This document shows, one piece after another, positions 9,194-16,749 of a stretch of 60,650 nucleotides of DNA (the stretch's first letter is position 1; every line of letters begins with the position of its first letter). The translations under genes and the position numbers were made by a program. A model generated the notes under the pieces. That model was not told the origin of the DNA and made no database searches. It saw nothing but the letters and a program-made list of their open reading frames with translations. The DNA is from Pseudomonadota bacterium (GTDB taxonomy: Bacteria; Pseudomonadota; Alphaproteobacteria; Acetobacterales; Acetobacteraceae): the NCBI GenBank assembly GCA_021851785.1, contig JAJZBV010000016.1, forward strand, positions 1 to 60,650. Direction: 5' to 3'.

Positions 9194-10450
9194 ATGCGTG
9201 AGCGGCGCGTTTTTGTCGTCATGACCGCCTATGGCTTCGCCTGTGGTCTGCCGTTGCCGCTGACCGGCTTCACGCTTCGCCAGTGGCTGAGCGAGACCGG
9301 GCTTTCGCTTGGCGCGATCGGGCTCTCGGCGGTCATTGGTCTCGCCTATGCGCTGAAATTTCTCTGGGCGCCGCTGTTCGACCGCGCCGTGTTTCGTTTC
9401 GGGCGAAGGCGCGGCTGGCTTTTGGTGATCCAGCCGCTGTTGATCGCGGCGATGTTTCTGCTCGCGCTTTCCGATCCCGCCCGTGCCCCGCTCGCGACCG
9501 TCGCCGCCGCGGTTTTGCTCGCCTTTTGCTCGGCGAGCCAGGATATCGTCGTCGATGCCTGGCGGATCGAGAGTTTTTCCGCCTCCCGCCAGGGCGCGGC
9601 CCTCGCCTGCTATGTCTGGGGCTATCGCCTGGCGCTGCTGATCTCGGGCGCGGTGGCGATCAAGCTCGCCGATCTCTGGGGCTGGCATGGCGCCCTCGCG
9701 GCGATGGCCGGGCTCGCCGTGGCCGGGCCGTTGGCGACCCTCCTCGCGCCGGAGCCGGCGCTGCCGCCTCTGGCGATGGTGGCGGGAGGGGTGTTCGAGC
9801 GCATGGTGGTCGCGCCACTGGTGGAGTTCCTCACCCGGCGCGGCGCGGTCTGGGCGCTCGTCTTCATCGCTTTGTTCAAGCTCGGCGAGGCGCTGGCCGG
9901 GGTCATGCTGGCGCCGTTTTATCGCGCGCTCGGTTTCGATCGTGGCGCGGTGGCGCTGGCCAACGGGCCGATTTCGCTGGCCGCGACGCTCGCCGGGATT
10001 TCGCTCGGCGGCTGGCTGGTGGCGCGCCGGGGGGCGGCGCGGGCGCTGATCTGGACCGGGTTCGCGCAAATGGCGGCGATGGCCATGTATCTCGCGCTCG
10101 CGGTCTCGGCGGGAAGGCCCGGCGTGCTCTATGTGACGACGCTGGTCGAGGCGTTTGCCGAGGGGCTTGCCGACGCCGCGTTTCTCGCGTTTCTCTCGGC
10201 GCTCTGCGATCGGGCCTATTCGGCGACGCAATACGCGCTTTTGTCCTCGCTCGCCGCCTTGCCGCTCCGCACGCTCGGCGGCCTGTCCGGGTTTCTTGCC
10301 GCTTGGCTGGGCTGGAGCCGGTTTTATGCCGTCTGCCTTCTCGCGTCGCTGCCGGCGATGCTGGTGATGCTGCATCTTTTGCGCCGCTATCCTGGCATTG
10401 TCGCGCCGGCGAGAGAAATCCCGCTTGCCAGGTTTGGCGCGGGCGGGTAG
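9194..10450 (+). CDS. AmpG-like MFS permease
   Basis: This is a 418-residue polytopic protein with 12 or more helices. The N-terminal YGFACGLPLPLTGFTLRQWL, followed by GLAYALKFLWAPLFDRAV and the SQDIVVDAWRIE segment, is characteristic of the AmpG family. AmpG imports anhydromuropeptides from the periplasm during cell-wall recycling; some relatives carry other solutes. The D-x-W-R signature after the fourth helix is intact. No amp or nag genes are adjacent, so the muropeptide role is by family only. The next gene starts 10 bp after its stop, and the two are likely co-transcribed. Confidence 0.75.
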   Translation: MRERRVFVVMTAYGFACGLPLPLTGFTLRQWLSETGLSLGAIGLSAVIGLAYALKFLWAPLFDRAVFRFGRRRGWLLVIQPLLIAAMFLLALSDPARAPLATVAAAVLLAFCSASQDIVVDAWRIESFSASRQGAALACYVWGYRLALLISGAVAIKLADLWGWHGALAAMAGLAVAGPLATLLAPEPALPPLAMVAGGVFERMVVAPLVEFLTRRGAVWALVFIALFKLGEALAGVMLAPFYRALGFDRGAVALANGPISLAATLAGISLGGWLVARRGAARALIWTGFAQMAAMAMYLALAVSAGRPGVLYVTTLVEAFAEGLADAAFLAFLSALCDRAYSATQYALLSSLAALPLRTLGGLSGFLAAWLGWSRFYAVCLLASLPAMLVMLHLLRRYPGIVAPAREIPLARFGAGG

Positions 10451-10460
10451 CGAAAGCGTG

Positions 10461-11480
10461 ATGGATGATCCCGCCCAGAGAGCGGCGACAGCGCCCCCGG
10501 AAGAGGCCCGCCTGACCCCGGCGGAGATGGTGAGCCGGCTGTCGCGCGCCAATGTGCTGGTGGTCGGCGATGCCATGCTCGATCGGTACATCCACGGCCA
10601 TGTCGAACGGCTGAGCCCGGAGGCGCCGGTGCCGGTGCTGACCATCGCGCGCGAAGTGGCGCTTCCTGGCGGCGCGGCCAATGTCGTCCGCGATCTCACC
10701 GCGCTCGGCGCCGCTTGCGCCTTCGTCTCGGTGGTCGGCGATGACCAGACCGGCTCCGATCTCACCGGGCTGATCGGCGGCCAGCCGGGGATCGAGCCCT
10801 GGCTTCTCGTCCAGGGCGGGCGGACGACGACGCGGAAGACCCGGTTTCTCGCCGAGGGCCATCATCTCCTCCGCGCCGATCGCGAGCAGACCGACCCGAT
10901 CGAGGCGCGGCTCGGCGAGCGGCTGCTCCGCATCGCGCGCGATGCCATGGCGGCAACCTCGCTCACCGTCCTCTCCGACTATGGCAAGGGGGTGCTGATC
11001 GACGGTCTAGCGGCGGCGCTGGTGCGGATCGCGGGGGAATTGGGCCGCAAGGTTCTGGTCGATCCGTCGAGCGGTGACTGCGCCCGATTCGCCGGCGCCG
11101 ACGTGATTTTGCCGACCGCGGGTGAGTTGGCGCTGGCCACCGGCATGGCGGTCGCGCGTGATGAGGAGATCGAAGCCGCCGCCGCCGCCTTGATGGCGCG
11201 GTATCGCTTCGGCGCGGTGATGGCGCTCCGCGGCGCGGTCGGGATCAGCCTGCTGGGCGCCGGCCCGCCGCTGCACATGGCGCTGCCGCGCGAACAGACA
11301 TTGGATCTTTTCGGTGTGACCGACGCGGTTTTGGCGACCCTGGCCGCCGCCATCGCGGTCGGGATACCGCTTTCTTGCGCCGGACGGCTTGCGGGCGCGG
11401 CGGCGCGGATCGTCGCGACCCGCGCCGGAACCGTCGTGCCGCGCCCCGCCGATCTGCTCGCCGGGTGGGACGCCGGCTAG
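10461..11480 (+). CDS. PfkB/RfaE1-like carbohydrate kinase, degenerate active site
   Basis: The 339-residue protein aligns along its length with the kinase domain of HldE/RfaE, which phosphorylates D-glycero-D-manno-heptose 7-phosphate at C1 for LPS core synthesis. Conserved parts are VVGDAMLDRYIHG (35-47), PGGAANVV (69-76), RKTRFLAEGHHLLRADRE (125-142) and SDYGKGVL (172-179). Two usually strict motifs are altered. The DPKG motif reads D201-P-S-S-G. The anion-hole GAGD reads G285-V-T-D288, which keeps the Asp but loses the small residues. There is no nucleotidyltransferase domain. It may be a low-activity kinase or a non-catalytic paralogue. The TAG stop lies inside a palindromic repeat. The GTG at 10458 is an alternative start. 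Confidence 0.75.
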   Translation: MDDPAQRAATAPPEEARLTPAEMVSRLSRANVLVVGDAMLDRYIHGHVERLSPEAPVPVLTIAREVALPGGAANVVRDLTALGAACAFVSVVGDDQTGSDLTGLIGGQPGIEPWLLVQGGRTTTRKTRFLAEGHHLLRADREQTDPIEARLGERLLRIARDAMAATSLTVLSDYGKGVLIDGLAAALVRIAGELGRKVLVDPSSGDCARFAGADVILPTAGELALATGMAVARDEEIEAAAAALMARYRFGAVMALRGAVGISLLGAGPPLHMALPREQTLDLFGVTDAVLATLAAAIAVGIPLSCAGRLAGAAARIVATRAGTVVPRPADLLAGWDAG

Positions 11481-11542
11481 AGCGCGATCGTTTTGTATTG
11501 AACCGGAAACCGGTTCAATACAAAAACGTGAATCGCACTCTA
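11478..11542. repeat. Palindromic intergenic element I
   Basis: Perfect 16-bp arms at 11491-11506 and 11510-11525 (TTTTGTATTGAACCGG and its complement) around AAA. The palindrome extends outward imperfectly to TAGAGCGCGATCG at 11478 and its counterpart ending near 11542. The outermost TAG is the stop codon of the preceding kinase-like gene. Confidence 0.85.
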
Positions 11543-11553
11543 AACTATTGATG

Positions 11554-11617
11554 GAGACTGATTAACGTTTTAGCTGGGATCGCCAGTAGCGATCCCAGCT
11601 AAAACGATCAGGCTCTA
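11554..11617. repeat. Palindromic intergenic element II
   Basis: Perfect 18-bp arms at 11566-11583 and 11589-11606 (CGTTTTAGCTGGGATCGC and complement) with a 5-nt loop. Imperfect outer arms run to GGAGACTGAT on the left and ATCAGGCTCTAA on the right. The outer end (TTAGAGCCTGATCGTTTT on the minus strand) resembles the outer end of element I, so the two look like diverged members of one family lying side by side. Confidence 0.8.
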
Positions 11618-11650
11618 AAAAACCCCGGCCAGGTTGCCCGGGCCGGGGTT
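11615..11650 (-). terminator. Intrinsic terminator for the cytochrome c gene
   Basis: On the minus strand AACCCCGGCC (11650-11641) pairs with GGCCGGGGTT (11630-11621), followed by a run of T. It lies 17 bp past the cytochrome c stop and would end the porin-cytochrome/cytochrome c transcript. Confidence 0.85.
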
Positions 11651-11666
11651 GGGGGAGGATGCGCCG

Positions 11667-12164
11667 TCAGTCGTGCAGGGTTTCGAGATAGGCGATGACG
11701 GCGTGGCGGTTCCATTTCCGCTTGAGACCGGCGAAATGCATCGCGACCCCCGGGATCCAGGCCTGCGGATCCCAGAGATAATGCGTGAGTTCGTCGGCGG
11801 TCCAAATCTTGCCGAAATTCTTCATGGCGTCGGAATAGGCGAAGCCGGGTTCGGTCCCCGCCTTACGCCCGACGACGCCGTAAAGGCTCGGCCCGACCCG
11901 ATTGACGCCCTTTTTGTCGGAATGGCACTGGGCGCAGATGTGATTGAACACCTCATGCCCGTGGGCGATCATCGCCGGCTTGTTGTTCTCGTCCTCCTCA
12001 TCGGGGACTTGCGCTTTTGCCATCATGCCGGTGGCGATCATGAGGCTGAAGGCGAAGGCGCCGAGCCCGAGCGTGAGGCCGCGTTTCCAGCCGGCGCGCC
12101 GGGGGCTTTCATCGGGGGTTTGGGTCAACACGTCACTGCTCCCTCTGTCTGTTTTCTGCCGCAT
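11667..12164 (-). CDS. Membrane-anchored or secreted class I c-type cytochrome (c2/c550-like)
   Basis: This is a 165-residue protein with an uncleaved anchor or signal (about residues 28-52), a short acidic linker and one class I cytochrome c domain. Heme attachment is C77-A-Q-C-H81. The GPSLYGVVGRKAGTEPGFAYS region and the axial Met142 in GVAMHFAG are typical of c2/mitochondrial-type cytochromes. It should carry electrons in the periplasm. The ATG at 12164 has a strong GGGGGGAG ribosome site. It starts 14 bp after the porin-cytochrome gene and is followed by a terminator, so the two form a bicistron. A natural role is to carry electrons from the outer-membrane cytochrome to an oxidase or the bc1 complex; that link is inferred. 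Confidence 0.92.
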   Translation of the reverse strand: MRQKTDRGSSDVLTQTPDESPRRAGWKRGLTLGLGAFAFSLMIATGMMAKAQVPDEEDENNKPAMIAHGHEVFNHICAQCHSDKKGVNRVGPSLYGVVGRKAGTEPGFAYSDAMKNFGKIWTADELTHYLWDPQAWIPGVAMHFAGLKRKWNRHAVIAYLETLHD

Positions 12165-12178
12165 ATCATGCTCCCCCC

Positions 12179-13564
12179 TCAGAATGCCATCCAGAGGTAG
12201 AGATAGAGCGTGTTCATGCCGCTGGCATTGTGGCCGAAGCCGTCGAAGTTGTTGGTGCCACCGTTGAATTCGAGATAGTCTGTGTATTGCAGGCCGATCT
12301 TGAGGTTCTTCTCGAAATCCCAGACGGTGTCAGCCGATTTGCCGAACGGAACCCAATCCGCCTCCCAGATCAGCGACTGCGTGTTGGGGCTGCCATTGGC
12401 GCTGCCGACGACCGAGGCCGGCGAATACAAGGTCTTGTCGGAGGTGCCCCAGGTGCCGTTATAGGCCATCGTGAAGCCATAGGTGTTTTTGTAGTAGTAA
12501 TCGCCCATTATGCGGAAATTTTCCACCTCGTTATAGGCTTTGCCGGCGAGCCCGGCATTGCGCATGGCATCGAGCTGCGCCTGCTGCTGCAAGAGGTTGG
12601 TATCGATGGCGAAGAGATGGTTGCCGTTGGTGTATTGGTAGTTGGCATCGACGCCGTAATCGAGATAGGTGTTGGTCCCCGGCTCGGCGATGACGTTCGC
12701 GGCCATCGGCGCGTAGAACGCGACCCCGCCGAGTTCGAGGAAGTTATTGCCCCATTGCTTCTGATAGGCGACGCGGAGATAGGGCGCCGCGCCCTCGACC
12801 TCGCCGAGCGACGGAACCGAACCTTCACCCAAGGCCGAGAACCAGGTCGGGCTCAGCGATTTATAGGCACCGCCCTCGATGTACCAGGTCTGGTTGATCC
12901 ACCAATAATTGGTCAGGCCAATCGTATTGGCCCCACCCAGGGCCTGGATCGCGAGCGGCGCGATGGTCGGCCCGGGCGTGACCGCCGAACTCGCGTAAGG
13001 ATAGGCGTAGTGATAGAGGGTGTTGTAGGGATCCTGCACCGTCGGCCCGTCGTTCATATCGAGGCCGATGCGGACATCCTGGCTTGAGATCGAGAATTCA
13101 TGCGTGAGACGAAGGTCGCTGTCGTCGAGCGCGACCGAGCTGCCGTCACTGGCGGCGGTGACCTGGATCATGCCGCCGGCGTAATCCGACAGCCGCCCGG
13201 CGAGGAACAACGAGATCTGATCGAGATTGAAATTGTTGTTGGCCCGGTAATTATTGGCCGGTGAGCCACCTTCCACGGCGTTCGCCGTATTGTTGAATGA
13301 CGCGAAAGCCATCGCCGAAAGCGGGATATAGGGATAGGGCGTATCGCCGGCGGTCAGCGTGTAGCCGCCCATTTTGAAGGCGATGCCGAACGGGGTGAGT
13401 TGTGGGCCGAACGCGCCGATATGGCACGACGCGCAGGGCTGATCGGTCTGGCGGGCAAAGGCCGGCACCGCCTCGGCCCGATCGACCGAAAACAGCACCC
13501 CGAGCGCCGCCACCAACCCCCAGAGCCATTTCCCTGGAGAATGGCGGGAAAACGAACCTCTCAT
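12179..13564 (-). CDS. Cyc2-like outer-membrane porin-cytochrome c fusion
   Basis: The 461-residue precursor has a signal peptide (cleavage near A32). A short single-heme segment follows, FARQTDQPCASCHIG with C44-x-x-C-H48, then TPFGIAFKMGGYTL. About 400 residues rich in alternating Tyr/Trp/Asn beta-strand patterns end in an aromatic YLYLWMAF, the terminal signature of outer-membrane barrels. This order (heme near the N-terminus, then porin) and the x-F-A-R-Q-T-x-x-x-C-x-x-C-H signature match Cyc2, the outer-membrane Fe(II) oxidase of acidophilic and neutrophilic iron oxidizers. Related proteins of unknown function also share it. The ATG at 13564 is preferred because GGAGGAG lies 6 nt upstream; an in-frame GTG at 13582 lacks this. 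An FNR box lies upstream and a cytochrome c gene follows in the same operon. No heme ligand other than His48 is obvious. Confidence 0.82.
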   Translation of the reverse strand: MRGSFSRHSPGKWLWGLVAALGVLFSVDRAEAVPAFARQTDQPCASCHIGAFGPQLTPFGIAFKMGGYTLTAGDTPYPYIPLSAMAFASFNNTANAVEGGSPANNYRANNNFNLDQISLFLAGRLSDYAGGMIQVTAASDGSSVALDDSDLRLTHEFSISSQDVRIGLDMNDGPTVQDPYNTLYHYAYPYASSAVTPGPTIAPLAIQALGGANTIGLTNYWWINQTWYIEGGAYKSLSPTWFSALGEGSVPSLGEVEGAAPYLRVAYQKQWGNNFLELGGVAFYAPMAANVIAEPGTNTYLDYGVDANYQYTNGNHLFAIDTNLLQQQAQLDAMRNAGLAGKAYNEVENFRIMGDYYYKNTYGFTMAYNGTWGTSDKTLYSPASVVGSANGSPNTQSLIWEADWVPFGKSADTVWDFEKNLKIGLQYTDYLEFNGGTNNFDGFGHNASGMNTLYLYLWMAF

Positions 13565-13644
13565 CTCAAACTCCTCCTTCACGGAACAACGCGCATGCGA
13601 AGATAACGCGATAGTGAGAATCGGGACTATTTTAAGTGGGTTCT

Positions 13645-13658
13645 TTGATCTCGATCAA
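13645..13658. promoter_or_regulatory. FNR/Anr-type binding site upstream of the Cyc2-like gene
   Basis: TTGAT-CTCG-ATCAA matches the FNR/FixK consensus (TTGAT-N4-ATCAA) exactly. It is centred about 87 bp upstream of the Cyc2-like ATG at 13564, in the gap downstream of acr3, where no other start is served. It implies activation or repression by an O2-sensing or FixK-type Crp-family regulator, none of which is encoded in this window. Confidence 0.7.
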
Positions 13659-13724
13659 TTTTGCACCGCGGCAAGAAAAAACCGCGCCGCTGTTGCCCCG
13701 CGGTCACGGCTGGCGGCCGGCGCT

Positions 13725-14822
13725 TCAGAGCGCGCCGGGCCGGGCGGCGCCGGCTTCGTACCAGGGGCGCGTGCGGCGGACGAGGTAAACGACCGAGAGC
13801 ATCACCGGCACCTCCACCAACACCCCGACCACCGTCGCCAGCGCCGCCCCCGACTGAAAGCCGAACAACGCGATCGCCGCCGCGACCGCGAGTTCGAAGA
13901 AATTCGACGCCCCGATCAGCGCCGAAGGGCCGGCGACGCACCATTCGCTGCCGATCGCGCGGTTGACGGTATAGGCGAGCCCGGCATTGAAATAGACCTG
14001 CACGATGATCGGCACCGCGAGCAGGAGAATCACCGCCGGCTGGGCGACGATCGCCTCGCCCTGCAAGCCGAACAGCAATACCAGGGTCGCGAGCAGGGCG
14101 ATGATCGAAACCGGGCCGAGCCGGGCGAGGGTGCGCGCGAGCGCGTGCGCGCCGCCGGCGGCGAGACGCGCCCGGCGCCAGAGCTGCGCCGCGATCACCG
14201 GGATCACGATATAAAGCAGCACCGAAAGCAGCAGCGTGTTCCACGGCACGGTGATCGAGGAGAGGCCGAGCAGCAGCCCGACGATCGGCGCGAACGCCAC
14301 CACCATGATGGTGTCGTTGAGCGCGATCTGGCTCAAGGTGAAATGCGGCTCGCCATCGAGCAGGTTGGACCACACGAACACCATCGCCGTGCAGGGCGCG
14401 GCGGCGAGCAGGATCAGCCCGGCGATATAGCTCTCGATCTGCGCCGCCGGCAGAAAGGGGCGAAAAAGATGGCCGATGAAGAGCCAGCCCAGCGCCGCCA
14501 TCGAGAACGGCTTGACCAGCCAGTTCACCCCGACCGTCGTCACCATGCCGCGCCAGTGCCGCCCGATCTCGCGGAGCGCGGCGGGGTCGATTTTCAGCAG
14601 CATCGGCACGATCATCAGCCAGATCAGCACGGCCACCGGCAGATTGACCTCGGCGACGGTCATCGCGCCCAGCGCATGAAACACCCCCGGCGCAACCTGG
14701 CCGAGGACGATCCCGGCGAGGATGCAAAGCGCGACCCACAGGGTGAGAAAGCGCTCGAAACCCCCCAGACGGGCGGTTGCCTTCACCGGGGCGGGCGAAG
14801 TGGCGAGGGGGGTCGTGCTCAT
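13725..14822 (-). CDS. acr3: ACR3-family arsenite efflux permease
   Basis: This is a secondary transporter that expels arsenite (and perhaps antimonite) across the inner membrane. The 365-residue, ten-helix protein carries the ACR3 signature AAPCTAMVFVWS with its essential Cys, plus ALNDTIMVVAFAP and IGASNFFELAVAAAIALFG. The ATG at 14822 overlaps the arsC stop by 4 bp, which settles the start. It is the last gene of arsR-arsM-arsC-acr3, so arsenate reduced by ArsC can be exported. Confidence 0.96.
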   Translation of the reverse strand: MSTTPLATSPAPVKATARLGGFERFLTLWVALCILAGIVLGQVAPGVFHALGAMTVAEVNLPVAVLIWLMIVPMLLKIDPAALREIGRHWRGMVTTVGVNWLVKPFSMAALGWLFIGHLFRPFLPAAQIESYIAGLILLAAAPCTAMVFVWSNLLDGEPHFTLSQIALNDTIMVVAFAPIVGLLLGLSSITVPWNTLLLSVLLYIVIPVIAAQLWRRARLAAGGAHALARTLARLGPVSIIALLATLVLLFGLQGEAIVAQPAVILLLAVPIIVQVYFNAGLAYTVNRAIGSEWCVAGPSALIGASNFFELAVAAAIALFGFQSGAALATVVGVLVEVPVMLSVVYLVRRTRPWYEAGAARPGAL

Positions 14823-15361
14823 GGTTCTGATTCGCGCCTTTCCGGGCCGTCCGTGGTCTCGCCGATGGCTTCCACCTCGTGTTTGAGGGCTTGGGTGTCG
14901 AGAGACGCCAAGGGCAGGGCAAGAAAAAGCTTGATCCGCCGCTCCAGCATGCCGAACGCCGCGCGGAAGGCGAGCATCTGAGCGCCCGTGCCATCGTTCG
15001 CAACGACGGCGGGATCGGGAATGCCCCAATAGCCGGTGATCGGCATCCCCGGCCAGATCGGGCAGACTTCCCCGGCTGCCTGGTCGCAGACGGTGAAAAC
15101 GAAATCCATCGCCGGCGCGCCGGGGGCGGCGAATTCATCCCAGGATTTCGAGCGCAGCCCGGCGATCGGCAATCCCTGCTCCGCCAGCAGCCGCAACGCC
15201 GCCGGATGGACTTCTCCCTTGGGATGGCTCCCGGCGCTGAAAGCGTTGAATCGCCCTTTACCGAGGTCGCGCAGCAGCGCTTCGGCGAGGATGCTCCGCG
15301 CCGAGTTGCCGGTGCAGAGAAACAGCGCGTTGTAGGGCTTGCGCGCTTCGCCGGCGCTCAT
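14819..15361 (-). CDS. arsC: Arsenate reductase, low-molecular-weight phosphatase fold
   Basis: ArsC reduces arsenate to arsenite in the cytosol. The 180-residue protein has the PTP-fold active-site loop C16-T-G-N-S-A-R22-S and the downstream D-P loop (GIPDPA), plus a VCDQAAGEVCP segment supplying further cysteines for the disulfide cascade. This is the thioredoxin-coupled type, not the glutaredoxin (E. coli R773) type. The ATG at 15361 overlaps the arsM stop; a GTG at 15370 is a weaker alternative. The C-terminus is longer than in minimal 130-residue relatives. Confidence 0.92.
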   Translation of the reverse strand: MSAGEARKPYNALFLCTGNSARSILAEALLRDLGKGRFNAFSAGSHPKGEVHPAALRLLAEQGLPIAGLRSKSWDEFAAPGAPAMDFVFTVCDQAAGEVCPIWPGMPITGYWGIPDPAVVANDGTGAQMLAFRAAFGMLERRIKLFLALPLASLDTQALKHEVEAIGETTDGPERRESEP

Positions 15362-16224
15362 CCGCAGCACCGCCGGGCCAGATGCGCGCTCGCCGTTTGC
15401 GCCATCGCTTCGTCCGTGCCCGGCTTGCGGGCCTCGATGATAGCGGCGGCGACGCAGTTTTCGATGCCGCGCCCCGGCGCCCAGTCGGCGATCATGGCGC
15501 GGCTACCCGACTTGACCGTGATCGCGATGTCGGTGAATCCGGCGGCGCAAAGCAGCGCCTCGACCTGCTCGGCGGGAACAGCACCGCTCACGCAGCCGCA
15601 AAGCAGGGCCGGATCGGACCGCAGATCCTCGGACAATGGCGCGGTATTCACCACGTCGGAGATCGCGACCCGCCCGCCCGGCTTCAGCACCCGGAACGCC
15701 TCGCGGAACACCTGCGCCTTGTCGGGCACCAGATTGACCACGCAATTGGAGATGATGACGTCCGCAACCTGATCGGCGATCGGCAGATGCTCGATCTCGC
15801 CGAGGCGAAACTCGACATTGGTCGCGCCGACCCTGGCGGCGTTGGCGCGTGCTTTCGCCAGCATCTCATGCGTCATATCGACGCCGATCACCCGGCCGCC
15901 CGGGCCAACCCGCGGCGCGGCGAGAAGGCAGTCAAACCCCGCCCCGGAGCCAAGATCGACAACGACGTCACCCGGTTCGAGCGCCGCCATCGCCTGCGGG
16001 TTGCCGCAACCGAGGCCGAGATTGGCGCCTTCGGGCACGGCCGCGAGTTCATCCGCCGAATAGCCCATCTCGCTCGCCTTCGCCGCCAGAATGGCATCCT
16101 TGTCACCGTCGCAGCAGGCGGAGGCCGAGGCCGCGCTATCGCCGAGCGTGCCGGCGGCGATGGCGCCGTAGCGGGCGCGCACCAGATCCTTGAGCGCGAG
16201 ATCCTGAAGCTTGGCAGTCTCCAT
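15358..16224 (-). CDS. arsM: Arsenite S-adenosylmethionine methyltransferase
   Basis: ArsM methylates arsenite stepwise to mono-, di- and trimethylated species, the last volatile. The 288-residue protein has the SAM-binding motif VVDLGSGAGFDCLLAA (about 88-103) and the partner motif GVDMTHEML. Cysteines at 73, 161 and 211 lie in the ArsM contexts GLGCGNP, ISNCVVNL and LCGCVSGA. C37-C38 can provide the further conserved Cys. It lies 2 bp after arsR and overlaps arsC, so detoxification here combines methylation, reduction and efflux. The C-terminus ends in CCG. Confidence 0.95.
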   Translation of the reverse strand: METAKLQDLALKDLVRARYGAIAAGTLGDSAASASACCDGDKDAILAAKASEMGYSADELAAVPEGANLGLGCGNPQAMAALEPGDVVVDLGSGAGFDCLLAAPRVGPGGRVIGVDMTHEMLAKARANAARVGATNVEFRLGEIEHLPIADQVADVIISNCVVNLVPDKAQVFREAFRVLKPGGRVAISDVVNTAPLSEDLRSDPALLCGCVSGAVPAEQVEALLCAAGFTDIAITVKSGSRAMIADWAPGRGIENCVAAAIIEARKPGTDEAMAQTASAHLARRCCG

Positions 16225-16226
16225 GG

Positions 16227-16583
16227 TCAGATCCTCCGCTTCTGTGGGGTGGTTTCATGGCCGGCGGCCGGCTCGCAGAGCGGCGGGCGGGCGGACGCTG
16301 TTCCCGCGCAGCAATTCTCGGTGAGATACGCAAGAAGCGCGTTCATCGTCGGGTATTCGGCGGCATAGATCAGGGAGCGGCCTTCGCGGCGGAACGTGAC
16401 CAGACCGGCATGCTTGAGCTGATTGAGATGAAACGACAAGGTCGCCGAGGGCAGGCACAGCAGCTCCGCGATCTGGCCGGCCGGCAAGCCGTCCGGCCCG
16501 GCCTGGACGAGCAGGCGGAACACGTCGAGCCTGGTCTCCTGCGCCAGTGCCGCCAATGCCGCCAGGGCATCTGTTTTTTCCAT
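16227..16583 (-). CDS. arsR: ArsR-family arsenic-responsive repressor
   Basis: This is a 118-residue winged-helix repressor of its own operon, released by As(III). The helix-turn-helix spans about residues 33-60 (LPAGQIAELLCLPSATLSFHL), followed by the wing. The metalloid site is not the usual CxC in the recognition helix. Candidate ligands are C91-C92 and C103 near the C-terminus, the arrangement described for the Acidithiobacillus ferrooxidans ArsR. The ATG at 16583 is almost at the predicted transcription start (promoter 16591-16618), so the mRNA may be leaderless. No Shine-Dalgarno sequence is seen. Confidence 0.95.
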   Translation of the reverse strand: MEKTDALAALAALAQETRLDVFRLLVQAGPDGLPAGQIAELLCLPSATLSFHLNQLKHAGLVTFRREGRSLIYAAEYPTMNALLAYLTENCCAGTASARPPLCEPAAGHETTPQKRRI

Positions 16584-16584
16584 G

Positions 16585-16618
16585 ATTCCGATAATATGGA
16601 ATTAAACTCCGCTGTCAA
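16585..16618 (-). promoter_or_regulatory. arsR promoter with overlapping operator
   Basis: On the minus strand TTGACA (16618-16613) and TATTAT (16596-16591) are 16 bp apart, a near-consensus sigma-70 promoter. A perfect inverted repeat ATTCC-N8-GGAAT (16585-16602) covers the -10 region and ends 2 bp before the arsR ATG, a fitting ArsR operator. The predicted +1 is at about 16584. Confidence 0.7.
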
Positions 16619-16749
16619 GACATTTTGTGACTGTCCACCTCTCGCAGCCTGCTAGACCAGGCCAGCAACCGAGCCATTCCCAAGCCGCTCTTGGGATTGG
16701 CCGGCAACAGGTGTAAATTGCCGCGACTGTCGTCCAGGGATGGGGAAAA

